This document shows positions 17,282 through 24,889 of a stretch of DNA of 64,000 bases, piece by piece (position 1 is the first letter of the stretch; every line of letters begins with the position of its first letter). The position numbers were made by a program, and so were the translations under genes. The notes beneath the pieces are model-generated. The model did not search any database. It had not been told where the DNA came from and was given only the letters and a program-made list of their open reading frames with translations. The stretch lies in assembly GCF_946151055.1 (NCBI RefSeq), contig NZ_CAMGYZ010000004.1, positions 1 to 64,000 of the forward strand, written 5' to 3'. This DNA comes from Bacillus sp. Marseille-Q3570 (GTDB lineage: Bacteria > Bacillota > Bacilli > Bacillales > Fictibacillaceae).

Positions 17282-19270
17282 TTATTGAGTTGATTCAGAG
17301 GTTACCGGTACTTCTTCAGGGCGTGATTCAACTGTTTCCTTTTTACTGCTATCTTCTGACTCTGGAATGCTTTCTTCATCTGTTTTTTCGTTTACTTGTT
17401 GTTCAGGTTGATCTTCTGATGATGGTTGAACCCCTGTTACTTCATTTTCTTGCGTTTCGCTTTCTTCAATCGTTTGTTGTGCCGTCAAAATGCTTACCGT
17501 ATACGTAATCGGGTCCCATTCAATTTCTTCAGCCTCTAATGTTTCGGCAAGGAAACGCAAAGGTACCATCGTCCTGCTGTTGAAAATTTCCGCAGGAGCA
17601 TCCAGTTCAACCTGGACACCGTTAACAGTCGCCGTTGTGGAACCGATTGTTAAGATGATCGTTTTATCCTCCGTTCGAACCGTTACAGTCTGCTCTTCTT
17701 CATTCCATTCGAATTCTGCTCCAAAATGCTCAAGGCCTCTGATAGGAATCAATGTATGCTCGTTTACGAGGATAGCCGGCATATCATATTCTTGCAACTG
17801 CTCATTGATCACTACCGTTATAACACGATATTCTTTATTGTCGATTTCAATATATTTAGGTTCAGCAGGGTCTGGTTCCTGTGGTGTGGTGAAAATCAAG
17901 GCGGTCATGTTTTTTCCATCCCATTCAACTTCTGCACCAAGGGATTCTGTGACAAATCGTAAAGGTACCATCGTATGTGAGTTGACGAGTTTTGCAGGAA
18001 CTTCCAGAGTGACCTTGGTTCCATTGACGGTAGCTGTCTTCGATCCGATTTTTAATGAAATCTTTGTATCGTCTTTCGTAATATGGACGGTGTAAGTGGA
18101 TTGATCCCACTTGACCTCCGCTCCCATTTTTTCAAAAACACCTCTTAATGGGACGAGGGTTCTGTTATCTTCTAAGATGGCAGGTTGATCGAATTTCTGC
18201 AGTTCACCATCAATCTTTACCGAAACGTGGATCGGATCGTCTTTATGCTTTTCATAGTAAAGCTTATAGCTTTCTTGGGCAGCATATAAACCTACTAACC
18301 TATTTTCTTGCCAGGTTGGATTGAATTCAGATATCGGCAAATGACGGTTACCCGGATAGTTCCCGATTTCCATCGTGAAACCAGGACGTTTATATTTACT
18401 GATGAACCAGTCGGTCATTCCACCGCCTGATGGATTCGGACCAGGATACACCAGTCTGTAACCAGTATGGTATCCGATCTTTTTCGCGAGTTTATGATCG
18501 CGGTCATAGCGACTTCCGGTTTGATGGAAATTCCAATAAATGATCTTTCCAGCGCTATGGTATGGCACTGCTATCTCAGGATCGATTTGTTTTGTAAAAT
18601 TAACGATTGCCTTGGTCTCGGAAGCCGTATGTGGGGCTGTACCTTTGTGGTTCGCCCAGCTTGGCTGGCTCCGGTTGTTTTTGATATTTGCCCAGTCAGC
18701 GTCATATTGTCGGTTCAGGTCGACACCTTTTCCGTTGGCTTTCCACCTGGTGAAATCTCTGCTGCCTTCATTCATTTTGATCAAGCCAGCATGAGCGCTT
18801 TGCGGAAAAGCACTGAGACCGCTCTGTTGAAGTGTGACTCCATCAGGATTGACCATCGGAACGAACCACATGGTCGTGTTATTTAGGATTGATTTCACTT
18901 TATAGCCGTCGATGGTTCTGTTTGCTTTATAAGCTTGCGCATACTGGTCGATCATATACATGTTCACGTTTGTCGTGAGCCATTCTCTGGCATGGTGTGA
19001 ACCGTTGATGAACACCGTCGCTTTCCCAGAACCTAGTGAAACAGCGTAGATATCACGGCCGTACTCACTCTTTCCGATCACTTTATACTTGATCAGTTCA
19101 GGATGCTTTTTCGCCAATGCCTTGATATCTCTCACCATTTCGTTGTACGTATAGGTTTGGATTGGATTGACCACATTGTCGTTGGCATTGGTCGTCGTCG
19201 GCATAAGAAAGAAAACCCCTATAAAAAGAATGGAAAAATAGATAAGGAAATGTTTCAGATTGAACTTCAT
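17282..19270 (-). CDS. Secreted M14-family zinc carboxypeptidase with copper-amine-oxidase-like stalk domains
   Basis: The 662-residue precursor has a signal peptide (residues 1-29, ending TNANDN), then an M14 catalytic domain at about 35-340. The zinc ligands HHARE (His93, Glu96) and a later His in VPYHSAG, and the catalytic Glu in FTMEIGN, are visible. Two copies of the stalk-like copper amine oxidase N-terminal domain follow (each with TLVPLRG or TMVPLRF and ATVNG), then an acidic, low-complexity Ser/Glu-rich tail. It probably trims C-terminal residues from peptides or peptidoglycan stems outside the cell, while the stalk domains hold it at the wall. It is a single-gene unit with its own terminator. 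The protein class is firm, substrate unknown. Confidence 0.92.
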   Translation of the reverse strand: MKFNLKHFLIYFSILFIGVFFLMPTTTNANDNVVNPIQTYTYNEMVRDIKALAKKHPELIKYKVIGKSEYGRDIYAVSLGSGKATVFINGSHHAREWLTTNVNMYMIDQYAQAYKANRTIDGYKVKSILNNTTMWFVPMVNPDGVTLQQSGLSAFPQSAHAGLIKMNEGSRDFTRWKANGKGVDLNRQYDADWANIKNNRSQPSWANHKGTAPHTASETKAIVNFTKQIDPEIAVPYHSAGKIIYWNFHQTGSRYDRDHKLAKKIGYHTGYRLVYPGPNPSGGGMTDWFISKYKRPGFTMEIGNYPGNRHLPISEFNPTWQENRLVGLYAAQESYKLYYEKHKDDPIHVSVKIDGELQKFDQPAILEDNRTLVPLRGVFEKMGAEVKWDQSTYTVHITKDDTKISLKIGSKTATVNGTKVTLEVPAKLVNSHTMVPLRFVTESLGAEVEWDGKNMTALIFTTPQEPDPAEPKYIEIDNKEYRVITVVINEQLQEYDMPAILVNEHTLIPIRGLEHFGAEFEWNEEEQTVTVRTEDKTIILTIGSTTATVNGVQVELDAPAEIFNSRTMVPLRFLAETLEAEEIEWDPITYTVSILTAQQTIEESETQENEVTGVQPSSEDQPEQQVNEKTDEESIPESEDSSKKETVESRPEEVPVTSESTQ

Positions 19271-19709
19271 TTAGCGTGTATCCCCCTAATAAGTGTGTAA
19301 GAAGTTATCAAATTATGAAACTTGATTGGTGGAGTTGCGTGGACGGTCCCCCTCTTTTTTGAAACCGATATGGTTTTTGTTTGGTTATGTATGTAATACC
19401 TGGAATTTAATGAAAAGGTTTCATATATTCTGTTTTTCTATAAAACTATTTAAACAAAGGCATTATTTTCCTTTAGTTAAGTTCAGAGAGACTCAAACAT
19501 TTTTTGGACAGCCCTTATTTATATATTAAGGAGATTGAGGTATGCCAGCATAATACATTGGGAAAATCCACCATCAACTAAGTCGATATTTTCTATTAAA
19601 AAACACCAATTTTCCCAACTTTTCATGTGGAAAAATATAGTATTATATAATTATGGTCTTATTTTTTGAAAATTACGTACTTTTAAAATAATATGGTTGG
19701 AGGGATCCC
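19271..19709. promoter_or_regulatory. Divergent promoter region upstream of the Rap gene
   Basis: This 439-bp gap holds no convincing gene. A perfect 10-bp inverted repeat, TTGGGAAAAT at 19559-19568 and ATTTTCCCAA at 19609-19618, lies upstream of a TATAAT hexamer at 19646-19651 that is 59 bases before the Rap start. The -35 match is poor. The repeat could bind a regulator that controls the rap-phr pair. A three-codon ORF (ATG CCA GCA TAA at 19542) behind AAGGAG is a curiosity only. Confidence 0.4.
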
Positions 19710-20792
19710 ATGTCTATTTCTGTAGACTCAAGCGTATTCAGTAAAAAAATTGACAGATGGTATGAAGTCATAAAAGCAGCCCAAGAGGAAGAATCTATTA
19801 AGTTAGAAAAGGAACTAAGGGAAAGTTTTGCGAATATAGAGGAGGATTTATATACATATAATTACTATAGATTAGTGAAGTTCCGTTACCATCTATTCCT
19901 TCAAGATCTAGATGCCGCTGAGGAAACCTTACAAGATATCGAACCATTCAACGAAACAAATGAACTTCTTCAATATTATTACTACCATTTTAAGGGTGTC
20001 TATTACTACTTACAAAGAAGATACCAGGATTCCATTAAAAGCTTGAAAAAAGCACAACCCCTGATCATTTTCTGCGATCATAAAAATGAAATCGGGGAGT
20101 TCCATTATAAACTCGCGGCTTCTTACTATGAACTCGATCAAAATGCTTTATCCATAAAACACCTAGATTCAGCAACTAGAATTTTCCAAAATAACCATAT
20201 TTACAAGAGGAGTTCGGATTGTGAACTTTTACATGCTTTCAATTTACAGGATTTAAAAGAATATGAAGAAGCTGAACTTCATTATCATAATGCATTACGA
20301 TACTGCGACCATTTTAATGACTCAGACTATAAACATACAGTTTTGTTTAATTTAGGAATCTTTTATTTCTCTCAAAAATACAACGAAGAAGCTGAACGAT
20401 ATTTTATAAAGACAAGAGATTATTTCTTAAAAGAAAGGAAGTTCAAATACGCTATTAAAGCAAGCTATCAACTTGCCAAGCTTTATTATGTATTAGATGA
20501 CTTAGAAACTGCAAAACAGTATCAAAATGATGGAATCTTACTTACTAAAGAGAACGGCGACAAATTCTATGAACACAAGCTCAATACACTTTATGTTTAC
20601 TCAAAAGCAACACTTGCTGAAAATGAAAGTAAAATTTTAGAAGGAATTTCTTATTTTGAGGAGAATAAATTGTGGAAGGATGTTGTCGAATTAGGTGAAC
20701 ATCTAATAAAGTACTTCCATGGGATCAATAATTTCAAGCAATCCAGCTTAATCTCTCAACGGATTATGTATGCTAGAAATAATTTAAATTAA
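19710..20792 (+). CDS. Rap-family TPR regulator (response regulator aspartate phosphatase-like)
   Basis: This 360-residue, all-helical protein has the layout of RRNPP-type Rap proteins: an N-terminal helical bundle (residues about 1-75, with SSVFSKKIDRWYEVIKAAQ), then six or seven tetratricopeptide repeats rich in Tyr, Leu and Asp (YYYHFKGVYYYLQRRYQDSIKSL is one). Rap proteins dephosphorylate Spo0F or block ComA/DNA binding and are released by an imported Phr pentapeptide. The next gene, 20 bp downstream, encodes a small exported peptide with repeats, the standard rap-phr arrangement. Family is secure; whether it is a phosphatase or a DNA-binding-protein antagonist is not. Confidence 0.9.
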   Translation: MSISVDSSVFSKKIDRWYEVIKAAQEEESIKLEKELRESFANIEEDLYTYNYYRLVKFRYHLFLQDLDAAEETLQDIEPFNETNELLQYYYYHFKGVYYYLQRRYQDSIKSLKKAQPLIIFCDHKNEIGEFHYKLAASYYELDQNALSIKHLDSATRIFQNNHIYKRSSDCELLHAFNLQDLKEYEEAELHYHNALRYCDHFNDSDYKHTVLFNLGIFYFSQKYNEEAERYFIKTRDYFLKERKFKYAIKASYQLAKLYYVLDDLETAKQYQNDGILLTKENGDKFYEHKLNTLYVYSKATLAENESKILEGISYFEENKLWKDVVELGEHLIKYFHGINNFKQSSLISQRIMYARNNLN

Positions 20793-20812
20793 TTATTAAG
20801 GGGGAAATATTG

Positions 20813-21025
20813 TTGAAAAAGAAACTATCTTTTTTATTGATTGGTACAAGCCTTTTTGCAATTCTATTAATTATGGACGATTCCAGTATAAATTTAACTG
20901 AAAAGGATACAATTGTTCCTGACTCTATCAATTATGAATTAGCTGAAAAAGATACAATCGTACCAAATTCAATAAAATACAATGCTTCAAGAGAAGAGAT
21001 TGTACCCGACTCACTAAATGCATAA
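20813..21025 (+). CDS. Phr-like pheromone precursor with three internal repeats
   Basis: This is a 70-residue pre-propeptide: MKKKLSFLLIGTSLFAILLI is a signal peptide, followed by three related units, EKDTIVPDSINYEL, EKDTIVPNSIKYNA and REEIVPDSLNA at the C terminus. The shared core (D/E)-x-IVP-(D/N)-S-(I/L) is a candidate mature signal released by extracellular proteolysis and re-imported by Opp. Most Phr precursors carry one copy, so the triplication stands out. Start is set at the TTG at 20813 (GGGGG eight bases before), though the TTG at 20810 is possible. A strong terminator follows 16 bp after the stop. The cognate receptor should be the Rap protein directly upstream. Confidence 0.85.
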   Translation: MKKKLSFLLIGTSLFAILLIMDDSSINLTEKDTIVPDSINYELAEKDTIVPNSIKYNASREEIVPDSLNA

Positions 21026-21041
21026 GATTTCTTTCATTTTA

Positions 21042-21072
21042 AGTAGAAAACGATCGTCGTTTTCTACTTTTT
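21042..21072 (+). terminator. Rho-independent terminator of the rap-phr unit
   Basis: AGTAGAAAACGA-TCG-TCGTTTTCTACT forms a perfect 12-bp stem with a 3-nt loop, followed by TTTT. It ends the rap-phr transcript. Confidence 0.95.
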
Positions 21073-21217
21073 GTTTAGAGCTATGGCTCATTTGAAAAGA
21101 GGCAGGAGTTACATGTAAAATGTTACAATATATAACAAATTTTTATTGTTTGGAATATAATAGAACGGTAAAATAATACGGGTAGTAATTTACTATATAG
21201 AGATGAGGAAAGCTGAT

Positions 21218-21392
21218 ATGGGAGACCTACTCAATTTCAACAAAATGATTATACGGTGGTGGGATGCTAGTTATCTCTGGTTTAGTTTTAATTATCGTTG
21301 GTCCATTAGTTACTCGTATCTATTGTGAGTTATTGATTGTTCTTTTCAAAATGCAAGAGTCCTTACATAAGATCGATCAAAAGATTAACTAA
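21218..21392 (+). pseudogene. Decayed DUF4282-like membrane protein gene
   Basis: The ATG at 21218 opens MGDLLNFNKMI, the start typical of DUF4282 proteins, and then goes out of frame. A second frame from about 21255 reads GGMLVISGLVLIIVGPLV and continues TRIYCELLIVLFKMQESLHKIDQKIN to the stop at 21390-21392, which is the family's C-terminal half. The first transmembrane helix region is missing, so an internal deletion has both removed sequence and shifted the frame. The remnant sits between the rap-phr terminator and the convergent protease gene. No function remains likely. Confidence 0.75.
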
Positions 21393-21451
21393 CACATACA
21401 TACTGTATCTATCAGAGGATTCCATGTAGACATTTGTTAATAATGGTAACA

Positions 21452-21496
21452 ATAAAAAAGAAACCAGACGTTGATATCCAGTCTGGTTTCTTTTTT
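21452..21496 (-). terminator. Rho-independent terminator of the subtilase gene (bidirectional)
   Basis: GAAACCAGAC (21460-21469) pairs with GTCTGGTTTC (21481-21490), flanked by an A run on the left and a T run on the right, so it can stop transcripts from both sides. It lies 22 bp past the protease stop codon. Confidence 0.92.
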
Positions 21497-21517
21497 ATTT
21501 CTTTATTCAACTTATCG

Positions 21518-24500
21518 TTAATTTCCTCTTCCAGGTTTGCCTGGCTTGCCTGGTTTTCCTGGATTTTTGTTTCCTTTGAATTCAAGGATTTCATATGGTG
21601 TTTCTTCAGCCCCTGAGTTGTTGATGACTAAGGCTTTTGCGTTACGATCATTCAATGTTACTTTTACTTCTTCCGTTTTTCTTGCAGGTACACTTAAACT
21701 GTTGCTCTCAAAACTTATAGTCGGTTCTTCTGGATTATATGAGATCCAGCCTGATTCATTTGCGTCTGGCAGTTCAGAATCTTGCCCCCAAGCGATAACC
21801 TGATAATTGAATCCACCATCTTCACCAGCTACTGTTTCTGTAGTAACAGGGATCCCCATATATCCATTGTTCCAAGAACCTCCGAGACCCACATAATATT
21901 CTAGAGTCAACCCTCCGGTTGCAACATTATAAAGGGCTGAAACTTGTCTGCCAATTGGGTCTACTCCGCTTAATGTACCTAAGTCACCGTTCAGAACAAT
22001 ATACTCTGGAGCTCCGTCCCCATTGTTATCAATATAGACGTTGAACTCTACTAGATTAGGAGTATCCCATGCTTCTTCAGTGGTGACAACAAATTCTGTC
22101 ACTCCATCACTTGTTCGTGCACCGACCGCCCTTAAATCATAATAATTTTCAAAGCTAGCTTCTGTACGATCTAAGTCACCAAGTTCAAAGAGATCCGTTT
22201 CCGAATCAGTTTCCCCTTTATTGATTAATTTAATCGCTTCTTTAGCAGCTTTAGCATCAACATCACTGACTTTTTCAACGACAGTTTGGTATGGAATTCT
22301 AGTGACAGATCCGTTATTATCAGTCAAAATAACGTAACCATCCAGTTCATGAAGTCCATCTTCAGCAGATAGCTCAGCTGAATCGATTGCAAAATCGACC
22401 TTAAGCTTTTTACTTTTTCCAGCGTTTATTTTAACTTTCTTCGGAACCTTTACACTTATTGGGCCGGTAGTATCCCCATGTCGATTTTCCCAAGACACAC
22501 TGAATTCTTTTGCTTTTGTATCTTTGTTTGTAACTGTCAAATCCTTCACTTTTTCTGTAGTGACATTATCACTTACCCCTATATATCCAAGGGAAATAGC
22601 TTGCGGATATACTACACTGGTTGCTTCTGCCGCTTCCACTACTTGAACACGTCCTGCACCTTGACGGGACAATGGATAAATTTCATCATCAAGGTTTTGA
22701 ATAGGAGTAGAGGTATTCATGATAAGTGATTTGATTTCTTCAGTACTCCATTCAGGATGGATCTGTCTTAATAATGCTGCTACTCCAGCAATGTGCGGTG
22801 CAGCCATCGAGGTACCACTCATCAATGTTCCAGCATCACCTGTACCAAATGCTGCAGAGCGGATATCGAAACCAGGGGCTGAAACTTCTGGTTTAAAGCT
22901 GCCATCTCCTCGACCAGGTCCTTTTGAACTGAAGTCTGCGATTGTATCAGCTAGTTGAGGTTTTGGTATTTTGATTTCATCTGAAAGTGTAAGGTTTACT
23001 GTTTCACCAGCACCTTTTATAAGATCACCATTTGCTTTACTTATCATGACACCAGGGATGTCAACTGGATCCCCACCCATCGTGATAGGGGCTCCTTCAG
23101 CATTATTTGCTACAACAGCGGCGATTGCTCCATTATCGAGAGCTCTTTGTAATTTTTCACTAAAATTACATTCCCCTCGATCCATCATAGCGATTTTTCC
23201 TGCTGGATCCCCAGTCAATTCATCTACATTACAAGCTCGTCCGATATAGACCACATCGTTTGTGATTGGGCCTGTTTCAGATAGAGGCGTGGTGATTGCC
23301 CCCTCAACCGCTTCATACTGTCCAGCGATATTTTCTGGAGAATTGATGTCGATTCCACCCACGATAACTCCATCGTCAACAGACGCTGCAACACTGATCG
23401 CTTTTTCTGCAACTGCAGGTGAGCCGGTGATGTAAGGTACATCCCCAGAGTTACCTGCCGAAGCGACAACTATAATTCCAGCATCTACTGCTAGATTCGT
23501 AGCAACTGCAGTTGGGTCGTTAGGATGACCGTATGGAGAACCAAGTGACATGTTCACAACATCGACATGATCAGAAACATCTCCATCACCATTAGGGTCC
23601 ATTGCCATTTCTAGTGCTTGGGTGGTAACACCAGTGGATCCTGATTTTCCAAAGACCTTGTATGCATAAAGTAGTGCATCCGGTGCTACACCTTTTCCTA
23701 CTTTATCTGCAACCTCTTGTCCGGCCACTGTTGCCGCAACATGGGATCCGTGGCCTTGTTCATCCAATGGATCTGAGTCCGGTTTAGGTATACGTCTATC
23801 CGGATTATCTTCATCAGATGCGTCATAATCTGTTCCTACGAAATCATAACCGCCGACTACTTTTGCAGTCGGGAACGTTCCTTCTTCAATAATATCCGGG
23901 TTATTGGATTCATAGGCTTCAACTGTTCCTTCTCCACCGAAAGCTGCGTGTGTATAATCGATACCTGTGTCGATGACAGCTACAGTAATGCCTTCACCGG
24001 TTACATTGACGCCATCCTCAACCTTTTCCCAAACTTGGGGGGCACCGATGAAATCCACACTGCTATCATTGTGTAATTCCACAGGGTTTACTGGATAAAT
24101 CGCCTTTACTTCGCTAAGCTCTGCAAGATCTGTCAATGTACTTCTCTTTGCTTGAATAAAAAGACCGTTGTAGACCTTTTCATAGCTAGTGATGACTTTT
24201 CCTTTGTCCTTCAATACTTTATCTTTTGCGCGATTTTTATCATGCTTTAATTTGTTTGCATGTGCTTTTTGTGCGTTCTTACTCAGTTTTTTGCCTTTCT
24301 TCTTTTCCTCTGTGTATTCCTTCATAACTGGGTTTCCTTCAAACTGAACAATAACCTCTACCACTTCATCCATGTTGGCTCCACGTGGTATTACATTCGG
24401 TGCAATTTTACCGTCAGTGTCTGGAACCGTCACTTTGGTGTAGTTATCCGTAGTTGCATCAGCTGGCAATGTTGCCGTTCCCATGAGTAGCCCCATGGCT

Positions 24501-24550
24501 AACGTAAGCATACCAACTTTCTTCAATCCCCTCTTAAGTCCAAACTTCAT
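21518..24550 (-). CDS. Secreted S8 subtilisin-like serine protease with PA domain
   Basis: From the ATG at 24550 the protein is 1010 residues. It has a signal peptide (ending PADA), an I9-like propeptide (VVEVIVQFEGNPVM), and a catalytic domain with Asp in VAVIDTGIDYTH, His in GHGSHVAATVAG and Ser in GTSMAAPHIAGVAALL. A protease-associated (PA) domain is inserted between His and Ser (VVYIGRACN to ISKANGD). Fn3-like and other beta-rich domains follow, and the tail ends in three GKP repeats. The layout is that of Vpr-like extracellular proteases, but longer. The start at 24550 has GGGAG seven bases upstream; the longer ORF start at 24682 lacks one. It could process secreted pro-peptides such as the nearby Phr-like precursor, which is only a guess. 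Confidence 0.93.
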   Translation of the reverse strand: MKFGLKRGLKKVGMLTLAMGLLMGTATLPADATTDNYTKVTVPDTDGKIAPNVIPRGANMDEVVEVIVQFEGNPVMKEYTEEKKKGKKLSKNAQKAHANKLKHDKNRAKDKVLKDKGKVITSYEKVYNGLFIQAKRSTLTDLAELSEVKAIYPVNPVELHNDSSVDFIGAPQVWEKVEDGVNVTGEGITVAVIDTGIDYTHAAFGGEGTVEAYESNNPDIIEEGTFPTAKVVGGYDFVGTDYDASDEDNPDRRIPKPDSDPLDEQGHGSHVAATVAGQEVADKVGKGVAPDALLYAYKVFGKSGSTGVTTQALEMAMDPNGDGDVSDHVDVVNMSLGSPYGHPNDPTAVATNLAVDAGIIVVASAGNSGDVPYITGSPAVAEKAISVAASVDDGVIVGGIDINSPENIAGQYEAVEGAITTPLSETGPITNDVVYIGRACNVDELTGDPAGKIAMMDRGECNFSEKLQRALDNGAIAAVVANNAEGAPITMGGDPVDIPGVMISKANGDLIKGAGETVNLTLSDEIKIPKPQLADTIADFSSKGPGRGDGSFKPEVSAPGFDIRSAAFGTGDAGTLMSGTSMAAPHIAGVAALLRQIHPEWSTEEIKSLIMNTSTPIQNLDDEIYPLSRQGAGRVQVVEAAEATSVVYPQAISLGYIGVSDNVTTEKVKDLTVTNKDTKAKEFSVSWENRHGDTTGPISVKVPKKVKINAGKSKKLKVDFAIDSAELSAEDGLHELDGYVILTDNNGSVTRIPYQTVVEKVSDVDAKAAKEAIKLINKGETDSETDLFELGDLDRTEASFENYYDLRAVGARTSDGVTEFVVTTEEAWDTPNLVEFNVYIDNNGDGAPEYIVLNGDLGTLSGVDPIGRQVSALYNVATGGLTLEYYVGLGGSWNNGYMGIPVTTETVAGEDGGFNYQVIAWGQDSELPDANESGWISYNPEEPTISFESNSLSVPARKTEEVKVTLNDRNAKALVINNSGAEETPYEILEFKGNKNPGKPGKPGKPGRGN

Positions 24551-24726
24551 CCTCATTCTCCCTTCAAGTTTTGTTTTTACAATAAATAGCCTTATGTACT
24601 TATTTATTGCAAAATTTCCATACAAAACCTTTAATTCAACATAACTCCAGAAGACTCCTGTAAGACTTACAAAAGTTTTCAAAATATGATAAAAGTACCT
24701 TTATTTCAACAAAATAAGTGGATGGC
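24551..24726 (-). other. 5' leader of the subtilase gene
   Basis: AT-rich spacer with the GGGAG ribosome site of the protease at its left end. I see no consensus promoter that I would defend. Confidence 0.3.
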
Positions 24727-24833
24727 GTGCCTGGCACCATTTAGCAAGCGTTGGGCGACAAAGGATTGTGAATGGTGCCAGGCACCGTTCGGAATTCCTT
24801 GGTATGAGCGGGTTTTTAATCGGTGCCTGGTAC
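24727..24833. repeat. 48-bp palindrome-bounded repeats, block A (three boxes)
   Basis: Three copies of the palindromic box GTGCC(A/T)GGCAC start at 24727, 24775 and 24823, exactly 48 bp apart (the third has one change). The spacers carry degenerate forms of CGTTGGGGCACAAGGG. The same structure occurs at 27193 and 55927. No transposase is near. Confidence 0.9.
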
Positions 24834-24844
24834 AAAGATCAACT

Positions 24845-24876
24845 AAAAAAGACCAGCCCTCTCTAGGACCGGTCTT
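24845..24876 (-). terminator. Rho-independent terminator of the TagF-like gene
   Basis: On the minus strand AGACCGG pairs with CTGGTCT (one G-T pair), with a loop of about 12 nt and a TTTTTTAG tail. It lies 14 bp past the stop codon of the glycerophosphotransferase gene. Confidence 0.85.
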
Positions 24877-24889
24877 CAATGAAATTTTG

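Noticed and set aside
17490-18095. 201-codon plus-strand ORF
   Set aside because: It is antisense to the copper-amine-oxidase-like domains of the M14 peptidase gene and has no ribosome site.
19326-19529. 67-codon ORF upstream of rap
   Set aside because: No ribosome site, AT-driven composition and overlap with the promoter region of the divergent peptidase gene.
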